DNA of 9,418 nucleotides from Solirubrobacterales bacterium (GTDB taxonomy: Bacteria; Actinomycetota; Thermoleophilia; Solirubrobacterales; Solirubrobacteraceae): the NCBI GenBank assembly GCA_016215085.1, contig JACRMD010000061.1, forward strand, positions 1 to 9,418, read 5' to 3'. Position 1 is the stretch's first letter, and each line of letters starts with the position of its first letter. Under the pieces are notes generated by a model. The model was not told the DNA's origin, searched no databases, and was given only the letters and a program-made list of their open reading frames with translations. The translations under genes were made by a program, and so were the position numbers. Positions 1 to 5,855 of the stretch are shown here, in pieces.

Positions 1-353
1 CGGGGACGACGCCGTTCACGCCGCCGGCCGGCTCGCCGGCGCTGCGCCGCGCCACGCGCCCGGCGTTCGCGGCCCGCGGCGCCGCGACGCTGCCGGCCGC
101 CCGCTCGTGCTCCAGCCGCCGGGCCTTCCGCATCCGCCTGCGCCGCGCGCCGAAGGGCGACCGGATCCGCTCGGCGGTCGTGACGGTCAACGGCAAGCGG
201 GTGCGCACGCTGCGCGGACGCCGCGTGACCGCGCGCGTGGACCTGCGCGGCCTGCCGAAGGGCACGTTCCGCGTGGCGATCACGGTGCGCACCAAGAAGG
301 GCCGCGTGCTGCGCAGCGCCCGCACCTACCGGACCTGCGTGCGGCGCTCGTAG
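1..353 (+). CDS. Secreted protein, C-terminal end (5' partial), beta-rich C-terminal domain
   Basis: This is the last part of a gene that begins before the window; it is open from base 3 and stops with TAG at 351-353. The first ~35 residues are a Pro/Ala/Thr-rich linker. A compact domain of about 80 residues follows, starting at a Cys (codon 108-110) and ending five residues after a second Cys (codon 339-341). Between them are alternating short strands with the pieces VVTVNGKRV, LRGLPKGTF and VAITVRTKKGRVL and many Arg/Lys. I recognise this from memory as a tail domain on many secreted or surface proteins of Solirubrobacterales; it reads like an Ig-like or beta-sandwich fold closed by one disulfide. 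The catalytic or binding part of the protein lies outside the window, so no function can be given. The reading frame is secure because the residue pattern and stop fit; the fold is inference. Confidence 0.75.
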   Translation, partial: GTTPFTPPAGSPALRRATRPAFAARGAATLPAARSCSSRRAFRIRLRRAPKGDRIRSAVVTVNGKRVRTLRGRRVTARVDLRGLPKGTFRVAITVRTKKGRVLRSARTYRTCVRRS

Positions 354-419
354 CCCGTCCGTCCGCGCGCGGCCGCCGCAGCTGCGCCACCCCGGCGCGG
401 ATGCCGATCACCGGGCGGC
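354..419. other. Short intergenic gap
   Basis: This is a 66-base GC-rich spacer between the left-edge gene and the exported HEXXH protein. No convincing -10 element, terminator hairpin with T-run or strong ribosome binding site is visible. The only purine-rich stretch before the next ATG is GGGCGG a few bases upstream, a weak Shine-Dalgarno candidate. Confidence 0.4.
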
Positions 420-1046
420 ATGACGCCCGCCGCCCGCCTGGTCGCCGTCGCGCTCGTCGCCGCCGTGGCCCTGGCCTGGGCGGTGCGCCCGCGCGCCGCG
501 GCGCCCGCGTCCGCGCCCGCCGCCAAGGGCTCCTTCACCTTCGCCCCCGGCACCGCCCCCGGCGACCAGGAGGCGTTCCTCGCCGCGGTCGCCACCGCGC
601 GGCCCGAGGCGCGCCGGCTGCTGGACGCCGTCGCCGGCCGCGTCGACGTCACGGTCGCCACCGCGGACCCCGGCGCCGCCGGCACGACCTCGACGCACGG
701 CGAGCGCTTCACGGTGGTGGTCGACTTCGCCCAGGTCGCCGCGCGGCTGGGCGAGCGCGGCATCCGCCGCCTAGTGCTCCACGAGCTCGGCCACGTCGTC
801 GACTTCGCGCTGGTGCCCGCGGACCTCGACCGCCGCCTCGACGCCGGCATCCCGCGCGGCTACGGCTGCATGGACGGCGTCGCCGGCGCCTGCGCCGCGC
901 GCGAGGAGCGCTTCGCCGAGAGCTTCGCGAAGTGGGCCAGCGGCGACATCGGCAGCGAGCTGTACATCGGCTACGCCGTCCCGCCGCCCGAGCCGACCCT
1001 CGAGGCCTGGGGCCGGCCGCTCGCGTCGCTGCCGCTCGGCCGCTGA
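420..1046 (+). CDS. Small exported zincin-like protein with HEXXH motif
   Basis: This is a 208-residue protein. Residues ~5-22 are a hydrophobic Ala/Val/Leu stretch after MTPAAR, followed by an Ala/Pro-rich segment to about residue 36. That fits a signal peptide or an N-terminal anchor; there is no lipobox Cys. The core has LVLHELGHVVDF with H121, E122 and H125, the zinc-binding and catalytic HEXXH signature of zincin metallopeptidases. Downstream, ERFAESFAKW (about 163-172) offers E167 as a possible third ligand, as in gluzincin-like folds. C150 and C158 could form a disulfide, consistent with export. At about 170 residues after the leader it is a minimal domain with no propeptide. The substrate is unknown. 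It could also be a catalytically weak zincin-fold protein. The start is the first ATG ahead of the hydrophobic leader; no strong ribosome binding site is visible. A GC hairpin follows the stop. Confidence 0.75.
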   Translation: MTPAARLVAVALVAAVALAWAVRPRAAAPASAPAAKGSFTFAPGTAPGDQEAFLAAVATARPEARRLLDAVAGRVDVTVATADPGAAGTTSTHGERFTVVVDFAQVAARLGERGIRRLVLHELGHVVDFALVPADLDRRLDAGIPRGYGCMDGVAGACAAREERFAESFAKWASGDIGSELYIGYAVPPPEPTLEAWGRPLASLPLGR

Positions 1047-1048
1047 GC

Positions 1049-1068
1049 GGCGGCGCTGCGACGCCGCC
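1049..1068 (+). terminator. GC-rich hairpin after the HEXXH gene, possible terminator
   Basis: GGCGGCG (1049-1055) and CGCCGCC (1062-1068) are perfect 7-bp inverted arms around a 6-base loop, starting two bases after the TGA stop of the upstream gene. There is no T-run after it, so it is not a classic intrinsic terminator. U-less hairpins of this kind are common after genes in high-GC actinobacteria. Its position between two independent + strand genes supports a termination or 3'-end role. Confidence 0.45.
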
Positions 1069-1070
1069 AC

Positions 1071-1107
1071 TGGCCACCCTGCCTCCGCACGGGTAGGTTC
1101 CCGGCCA
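1071..1107 (+). promoter_or_regulatory. Promoter of the cupin gene, leaderless type
   Basis: A -10-like TAGGTT (1094-1099) is followed by exactly 7 bases and then the ATG at 1107, so the transcript would begin at or next to the start codon. A 4-of-6 match to the -35 consensus, TGGCCA (1071-1076), sits 17 bases upstream of it. No Shine-Dalgarno sequence precedes the ATG. The TANNNT-N7-start arrangement is the known leaderless layout in actinobacteria. Confidence 0.5.
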
Positions 1108-1442
1108 TGGACTTCTGGGATCTGAACGAGCTCGACGTCCAGCCGCACCAGCCCGTGGTGCTCCACTCCGACGAGGGGGCCGCGCGCGCGATCGCGCTCC
1201 GGCTGCCGGCCGGCGAGGAGCTGCAGGACCACGAGGTCCACGAGCACGCGTGGCTGCACGTCCACCACGGCGCCGTCGAGGTCGACGGCAACGGCTCCAC
1301 CACGCGGGCCCCCGCCGGGTCGCTCGTGCACTGGACCCCGCAGGAGCGCCACGCCGTGCGCGCGACCGAGGACGCGCTGCTGCTGCTCCTCCTCGCGCCG
1401 TGGCCCGGGCCGGGGCACCCCAACCTGACCGCCCGCCGCTGA
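1107..1442 (+). CDS. Small single-domain cupin protein
   Basis: This is a 111-residue cytoplasmic protein with no signal peptide or membrane segment. Residues ~15-97 form one cupin beta-barrel. The first conserved motif is around LPAGEELQDHEVHEHAWLHV, with candidate metal-binding His at 42, 45 and 47 and an acidic residue at 43 or 46. It is followed by the HHGAVEVDG turn. The second motif is PAGSLVHWTPQERHAVRA, with H82 as the usual last ligand. This is the size of stand-alone cupins annotated as cupin_2 domain proteins, which may be metal-dependent enzymes or small-ligand sensors; no substrate can be read from the sequence. The neighbours do not suggest a pathway, and the gene seems to be its own unit with a leaderless-type promoter. 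The ATG at 1107 is preferred because it fits the -10 spacing and gives a complete domain. Confidence 0.8.
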   Translation: MDFWDLNELDVQPHQPVVLHSDEGAARAIALRLPAGEELQDHEVHEHAWLHVHHGAVEVDGNGSTTRAPAGSLVHWTPQERHAVRATEDALLLLLLAPWPGPGHPNLTARR

Positions 1443-1453
1443 GCCCCGCTGCG

Positions 1454-1481
1454 CGGACACATCCCCGATTCGGGGTATGCA
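1454..1481 (+). promoter_or_regulatory. Possible promoter with palindromic operator ahead of the chemoreceptor
   Basis: CCCCGA-T-TCGGGG (1463-1475) is a perfect 6-bp palindrome with one central base. It lies between CGGACA (1454-1459, 4 of 6 with TTGACA) and TATGCA (1476-1481, a weak -10) and fills most of the 16-base spacer. It would place a regulator-binding site inside the promoter of the chemoreceptor gene. The one-base centre makes it a poor RNA hairpin, so a DNA operator is more likely than a terminator for the cupin gene, which ends at 1442. Confidence 0.35.
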
Positions 1482-1511
1482 GACCGCGCCAGATCGTCCG
1501 ACCTACGGGGC

Positions 1512-3371
1512 ATGCCTCGTCTCCGCTCGTTCCGCCTCGGAGCGCGACTCGGTGTCGCGTTCCTGCTGCTCGTCGCCGCGCTGGCGACGACCGTCGTCGT
1601 CGGCGTCAGCGCCCTGCGATCCACCGACGCCACCGACTCCTCCAGCGCCCAGGGCCGCAACCTGTCGGCGCTGCGCTTCGTCAGCGCCGTGGCGACCGCG
1701 GTCGAGTCCGGCGCCCACAGCACCGTCCAGCACCTCTACGTCTACGACGGCGACCTGCAGACGCAGGACGAGATCGCCGCGCGCATCAAGACCCAGACCG
1801 GCGGGCTGCAGGCCCAGGCCAAGAGCCTCGAGAAGAGCCTGACCTCCGACGCCGCCCGCGCCGCCTACCGCCGCGTGAGCGCCGCCGCGACGCCGTCGAT
1901 CGCCGCCCAGCAGAAGGCGCTGGCGCTGTCGCGCAAGGAGACGATCGCGCAGGCCGAGGAGCGCGACGGCTCGCGGACCACCTACCTGGAGCAGTACCTG
2001 CCGGCGCAGAAGAAGCTCGCCGCCGCCACCGAGCAGCTGCGCAAGGCCGTGGCCGCCGACCTGGCCGCCTCGACCGCGGGCATCGGCGACAAGGCCCGCA
2101 GCGGCCAGCGCGTGCTGCTGCTCGTCGGCGCCGTCGCGCTGCTGCTGGCCCTCGCGCTGGCGGTCGTCATCACCCGCTCGGTCACCGTCCCCACGCGCCG
2201 CCTGGTCGCCTCGCTGCGCACCGTGCAGGAGCAGGACCTGACCGCGCTGGACGCCGGCCTGCAGGCGATGGCCCGCGGCGACCTGACCCATCGCGTCGAG
2301 CCCGTCACCGAGCCGATCGGCGACAGCGCCCGCGACGAGGTCGGCGAGGCCGCGCGCGTCGTCGACGAGGTCATCGAGCAGTCCCACGCCTCGCTGGAGG
2401 CCTACGAGCAGATGCGCACCGAGCTGGGCGACCTGCTCGGCGGCGTGCGCCGCTCGGCCACCGGCGTCACCCAGGCGTCGGCCCAGATGGCCGCCACCTC
2501 GCAGGAGTCCGGCCGGGCCATCGGCGAGATCGCCTCGGCGATGACCGACCTCGCGCGCGGCTCCGAGCGCCAGATCGCCGCCGTGGACGAGGTCCGTCGC
2601 GGCGCCGAGGAGGTCGGCGGGCGCATCGGCCAGAGCGCCGAGGCCGCCGCCGCGACCGCCGAGGCCGCCGCCACCGCGCGCAAGCTCGCCGACGAGGGCG
2701 CGCAGACCGCCGAGCGCGCCACCGACGCGATGCGCGAGGTCGGTGAGTCGACGACCGCCGTCACCGCCGCCATCCGCGAGCTCGCCGGCCGCTCCGAGGA
2801 GATCGCCGGCATCGTCGACACGATCGGCGGGATCGCCGAGCAGACGAACCTGCTCGCGCTCAACGCCGCGATCGAGGCCGCCCGCGCCGGCGAGCAGGGC
2901 CGCGGCTTCGCGGTCGTCGCCGACGAGGTCCGCAAGCTCGCCGAGGAGGCCCAGGGCAGCGCCCGCCAGATCGCCGACGTCCTCGCCGAGGTCCAGCGCG
3001 GCACCCGCGACGCCGTCTCGCTCGTCGACGAGAGCGCCCAGCGCACGCAGCAGGGCTCCGGCGTCGTCGCCCAGGCCCGCGAGGCGTTCGAGCGCATCGG
3101 CGGCGCCGTGTCCGACATGACCGACCGCGTCGCCGAGATCGCCCACGCCGCGCAGGAGATCGCCGGCGAGGCCGCGCGCATGCACGACGAGGTCGCCGGC
3201 ATGGCCTCGATCGCCGAGGAGTCCTCCGCGTCGACCGAGCAGGTGTCGGCCTCCACGGAGCAGACGTCGGCCTCCACGCAGGAGGTCGCCGCCTCGGCCC
3301 AGGAGCTCGCGGCCACCGCCGCGGAGCTCGAGCGGCTCGTCGCGCGCTTCACGCTCGAGACCGCCGCCTAG
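1512..3371 (+). CDS. Methyl-accepting chemotaxis protein (transmembrane chemoreceptor)
   Basis: This 619-residue protein is a full-length chemoreceptor that would control the CheA kinase through CheW. After a basic N-terminus, membrane helix 1 is at ~13-35. An extracytoplasmic helical region (~36-197) looks like a four-helix-bundle sensor. Membrane helix 2 is at ~200-222. A HAMP linker begins at VTVPTRRLVASL and is longer than usual, including GDLTHRVEPVTEPIG (~257-270). The cytoplasmic coiled coil has the canonical hairpin tip IAEQTNLLALNAAIEAARAG (441-460) and FAVVADEVRKLAEEA after it. The C-terminus is a run of heptads (STEQVSA, STEQTSA, STQEVAA), partly repeated at DNA level with a 21-base period near 3238-3279. 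No C-terminal CheR/CheB-tethering pentapeptide is seen. The ATG at 1512 puts the basic residues right before helix 1. No che or flagellar gene is nearby, so it is an orphan receptor with unknown ligand. Confidence 0.95.
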   Translation: MPRLRSFRLGARLGVAFLLLVAALATTVVVGVSALRSTDATDSSSAQGRNLSALRFVSAVATAVESGAHSTVQHLYVYDGDLQTQDEIAARIKTQTGGLQAQAKSLEKSLTSDAARAAYRRVSAAATPSIAAQQKALALSRKETIAQAEERDGSRTTYLEQYLPAQKKLAAATEQLRKAVAADLAASTAGIGDKARSGQRVLLLVGAVALLLALALAVVITRSVTVPTRRLVASLRTVQEQDLTALDAGLQAMARGDLTHRVEPVTEPIGDSARDEVGEAARVVDEVIEQSHASLEAYEQMRTELGDLLGGVRRSATGVTQASAQMAATSQESGRAIGEIASAMTDLARGSERQIAAVDEVRRGAEEVGGRIGQSAEAAAATAEAAATARKLADEGAQTAERATDAMREVGESTTAVTAAIRELAGRSEEIAGIVDTIGGIAEQTNLLALNAAIEAARAGEQGRGFAVVADEVRKLAEEAQGSARQIADVLAEVQRGTRDAVSLVDESAQRTQQGSGVVAQAREAFERIGGAVSDMTDRVAEIAHAAQEIAGEAARMHDEVAGMASIAEESSASTEQVSASTEQTSASTQEVAASAQELAATAAELERLVARFTLETAA

Positions 3372-3381
3372 CCGCGCACAT

Positions 3382-3412
3382 GGCCATCGGGCAGGATGCT
3401 TGCCCGATGGCC
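3382..3412 (+). promoter_or_regulatory. Perfect 12-bp inverted repeat over the aminotransferase start codon
   Basis: GGCCATCGGGCA (3382-3393) and TGCCCGATGGCC (3401-3412) are exact reverse complements around the 7-base spacer GGATGCT. The right arm contains the ATG at 3407; an in-frame upstream ATG (3380-3382) touches the left arm. The element starts 11 bases after the chemoreceptor stop. It could be an operator, an RNA hairpin hiding the start codon, or a T-less terminator of the upstream gene. The purine-rich GCAGGA (3391-3396), a possible ribosome binding site, lies partly in the left arm and partly in the loop. Confidence 0.6.
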
Positions 3413-4759
3413 GTCGCCCCCGCCTCCGCGCTCCAGCAGCTGCTCGCCGCCGAGCGCGAGCGCTTCCTCGCCGAGCACCCGCGCAGCGCGCAGCTCGCCG
3501 CCCAGGCCCGCGAGCACCTGCTCATGGGCGTCCCGATGCCGTGGATGGTCCGCTGGGCCGGCGGCGTCCCGCTCTTCCTCGACCAGGCGCAGGGCAGCCG
3601 CGTCGTCGACGCCGACGGCCGCGAGTACGTCGACGTCGCGCTGGGCGACACCGGCGCGATGACGGGGCACTCCCCCGCCCCGGTCACCGCCGCGATCGCC
3701 GCCCGGCGCGGCATCACCACCATGATGCCCACCGAGGACGCCATCGCGGTCGCCGGCGAGCTCGCCCGCCGCTTCGGCGTCCCGGCCTGGCAGTTCACGC
3801 TCAGCGCCACCGACGCCAACCGCTTCGCGCTGCGCATGTGCCGCCAGATCCAGCGCCGGCCCAAGGTCCTGATGTTCCAGTGGTGCTACCACGGCTCGGT
3901 CGACGAGTCGGTCGCGGCGCTCGACGACCAGGGCGTCGTGCGCCCCAAGCCCGGCAACGTCGGCCCGCCGGTGGACGTGGCGCTGACGACGCGCCTGGCG
4001 GAGTTCAACGACCTCGACGCCGTCCGCCGCGAGCTCGCCCACGAGGACGTCGCCTGCGTGCTGGCCGAGCCCGCGCTCACCAACGTCGGCATGGTGCTGC
4101 CCGAGGACGGGTTCCTCGGCGGCCTCGAGGAGGCCTGCCGCGAGACGGGCACGCTGCTGATCTACGACGAGACGCACACCATCAGCGCCGGCCCGGGCGG
4201 CTGCGTCGCCGCGTGGGGCCTGGCCCCCGATCTCGTGACGCTCGGCAAGGCGCTGGGCGCCGGGGTGCCGACCGGCGCCTACGGCGTGTCGGCGGCCGTG
4301 CGCGACCGCATCCTGGCCGACGACGAGGGCGACTACTTCGACTGGGGCGGCGTCGGCGGCACGCTGGCCGGCAACGCGCTGTCGCTGGCGGCCGCGCGCG
4401 CGACGCTCGAGCACGTGCTCACGCCGCAGGCCTTCGCGCACATGGAGACGGCGTGCACGCGCTACCGCGAGGGCGTCGAGGCGGCGTTCGCGCGCCACGG
4501 GCTGCCGTGGAGCATCGTGCAGCTCGGCGCCCGGGCGGAGTTCCACTTCACGCCCGAGCCGCCGCGCACGGGCGGCGCGGCGCACGCGGCGATCGACCCG
4601 CTGCTCGACGACGTCCTGCACGTCGCGCTGCTCAACCGCGGCGTGCTCCTCACGCCGTTCCACAACATGGCGCTCTTCGGCCCGAGCACGACGACCGACG
4701 ACGTCGACGCCGTGCTCGCGGCGCTCGACGAGGCGCTGGGCCTGGTGGCCGCCGGCTAG
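3407..4759 (+). CDS. Class III PLP-dependent aminotransferase, glutamate-1-semialdehyde aminomutase-like
   Basis: This 450-residue protein has the fold type I, class III aminotransferase layout. Numbered from the ATG at 3407, the N-terminal part has ADGREYVDVALGDTGAMTGH, where the family binds substrate. The cofactor phosphate loop is SATDANRFALR (from ~133), the ring-stacking YHG is at ~161-163, and IYDETHTISAGPGG holds D254, which contacts the PLP ring nitrogen. TLGKALGAGVPTGAYG holds the Schiff-base lysine K281. The usual SGTEA and DEV motifs are altered to SATDA and DETHT, which I associate with a subgroup often annotated as transaminase or glutamate-1-semialdehyde aminomutase. A role in heme synthesis is unlikely to be safe to assume: no hem genes are nearby and the motifs differ. 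The substrate is unknown. An in-frame ATG at 3380 would add nine residues; 3407 is chosen because GCAGGA lies about 10 bases upstream. The gene ends tail-to-tail with the sigma factor. Confidence 0.88.
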   Translation: MAVAPASALQQLLAAERERFLAEHPRSAQLAAQAREHLLMGVPMPWMVRWAGGVPLFLDQAQGSRVVDADGREYVDVALGDTGAMTGHSPAPVTAAIAARRGITTMMPTEDAIAVAGELARRFGVPAWQFTLSATDANRFALRMCRQIQRRPKVLMFQWCYHGSVDESVAALDDQGVVRPKPGNVGPPVDVALTTRLAEFNDLDAVRRELAHEDVACVLAEPALTNVGMVLPEDGFLGGLEEACRETGTLLIYDETHTISAGPGGCVAAWGLAPDLVTLGKALGAGVPTGAYGVSAAVRDRILADDEGDYFDWGGVGGTLAGNALSLAAARATLEHVLTPQAFAHMETACTRYREGVEAAFARHGLPWSIVQLGARAEFHFTPEPPRTGGAAHAAIDPLLDDVLHVALLNRGVLLTPFHNMALFGPSTTTDDVDAVLAALDEALGLVAAG

Positions 4760-5814
4760 GCGGCCTCGCGCAGCGCCTCGATCTCGCGGATCGTCGAGAG
4801 GTGCTCCAGCGCCCGGCGCTCCAGCGCGCGGACCTCGGCCTGGCGCAGGCCCAGCCGCCGGCTGGTCTCCTGGACGCCGACGGGCGCGCCGTCGCCGTTC
4901 ATGCCGTAGCGCAGCTCGACGACCTGGCGCTCGCGCTCGGGCAGCTCGCGCAGCGCGCGGCGCACCGCCTGCTCGGCCAGCGACACGGTCACCTGCTCCT
5001 CGGGCTGGGGCTCGGAGCCGGCCAGCAGGTCGCCGAACGAGGCGCCCTGGTCCTCGCCCACCGGGCGGTCCAGGCTCGTCACGGTCCGCGCCATGTCGCG
5101 CAGCGCGTGGACGTCGTCGGGCGTGAGCTCGGCGTGCTGGGCGATCTCCTCGACGGTCGGCTCGCGGCCGAGCTTGACCGACAGCTCCTTCTCGGCCTTC
5201 TGCAGCCGCCGCTCGCGCTGGAGCACGTTGGTGGGGATGCGGATCGTCCGCTCCTTGTTCTCCATGCCGCGCTGGATCGCCTGGCGGATCCAGTACGTCG
5301 CGTAGGTGGAGAACTTGAAGCCACGGCGCCAGTCGAACTTCTCGGCGGCGCGGATGAGGCCGAAGATGCCCTCCTGGATGAGGTCCAGCAGCGACATCCC
5401 GTCCGTCGGGTAGCGCTTGGCGATCGACACGACGAGCGCGAGGTTCGACGTGATCATGCGCTGCTTGGCCTCTTCGTCGCCGTTCTCGATGCGCTTGGCC
5501 AGCTCGATCTCCTCGGCGGCGGTCAGCAGCGGGTGCTTGCGGACCTCGCGCAGGAAGAGCGACAGCGCGTCGGTGGTGGCGGAGGCGAGCTCGCCGTTGA
5601 GGTAGTGCGTGGCGGGGACGGCCTGCTGCCCGCAGTCGTCGGACTCCTCCAGGCCGCGGGCGCGGGCCTCGTCCTCGATGAGGCCCTGGGCCTCGTCGTC
5701 GAGATCCAGGCGCGCGACGAGCGCGGCGACGTCGGAGAGGTTCAGGCAGCCGCGGTCCTCGGCCTCGTCGAGCAGGCTGTTGATCGCCGCGCGCTGGGTG
5801 TCGTCGAAGTCCAT
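4756..5814 (-). CDS. Sigma-70 family RNA polymerase sigma factor, RpoD-like, non-primary (group 2) candidate
   Basis: This 352-residue protein directs RNA polymerase to promoters. Residues ~1-60 are acidic and helical and resemble region 1.1. Region 1.2 starts at DALSLFLREV (~82). Region 2 (~99-197) is very well conserved, with LLDLIQEGIFGLIRAAEKFD and FKFSTYATYWIRQAI, then ERTIRIPTN, the core-binding and -10-recognising parts. Region 3 (~198-265) has REPTVEEIAQHAELTPDDV and a TSLDRPV finger-type segment. Region 4 (~280-345) begins ALRELPERERQVVELRYG as usual. The recognition helix, however, reads LGLRQAEVRALERRALEHL instead of the RERIRQIE-type sequence of primary sigma factors. The length (the primary factor usually has a longer N-terminus) and this change argue for an alternative group 2 factor. 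A GTG just upstream (5815-5817) is an equally possible start. The gene is divergent from the ABC operon, with 41 bases or fewer between them. Confidence 0.92.
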   Translation of the reverse strand: MDFDDTQRAAINSLLDEAEDRGCLNLSDVAALVARLDLDDEAQGLIEDEARARGLEESDDCGQQAVPATHYLNGELASATTDALSLFLREVRKHPLLTAAEEIELAKRIENGDEEAKQRMITSNLALVVSIAKRYPTDGMSLLDLIQEGIFGLIRAAEKFDWRRGFKFSTYATYWIRQAIQRGMENKERTIRIPTNVLQRERRLQKAEKELSVKLGREPTVEEIAQHAELTPDDVHALRDMARTVTSLDRPVGEDQGASFGDLLAGSEPQPEEQVTVSLAEQAVRRALRELPERERQVVELRYGMNGDGAPVGVQETSRRLGLRQAEVRALERRALEHLSTIREIEALREAA

Positions 5815-5855
5815 CACCCAGGTCGGTACCCGGACAGCGTCATAGGATGCGCAGC
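5815..5855. promoter_or_regulatory. Divergent promoter region between sigma factor and ABC operon
   Basis: About 40 bases separate the two divergent start codons. On the + strand, TAGGAT (5843-5848), 7 bases and then GTG (5856) make a leaderless-type start for the ATPase gene; no convincing -35 is seen 16-18 bases upstream. On the - strand, CCTATGA-like sequence overlaps the same bases and might serve the sigma gene, but this is weak. With so little room, expression of the two units may be mutually exclusive or co-regulated. Confidence 0.4.

Noticed and set aside
1463..1478. FliA-type (sigma-28) promoter for the chemoreceptor, from CCCCGATT
   Set aside because: It partly resembles the GCCGATAA -10, but no TAAA-like -35 is found at the right distance.
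1477..1842. Small + strand open frame starting at ATG 1477
   Set aside because: It overlaps the chemoreceptor in another frame and is Ser/Pro/Arg-rich without any domain; the ATG is probably part of the promoter region.
1503..3185. Long open frame on the - strand opposite the chemoreceptor
   Set aside because: It is an antisense shadow caused by high GC: low-complexity Gly/Ala/Leu/Arg composition, no recognisable motif, while the + strand frame encodes an unmistakable chemoreceptor.
3382..3412. Intrinsic terminator of the chemoreceptor gene
   Set aside because: There is no T-run after the hairpin and the right arm contains the next gene's start codon, so regulation at the start is preferred; termination is not excluded.
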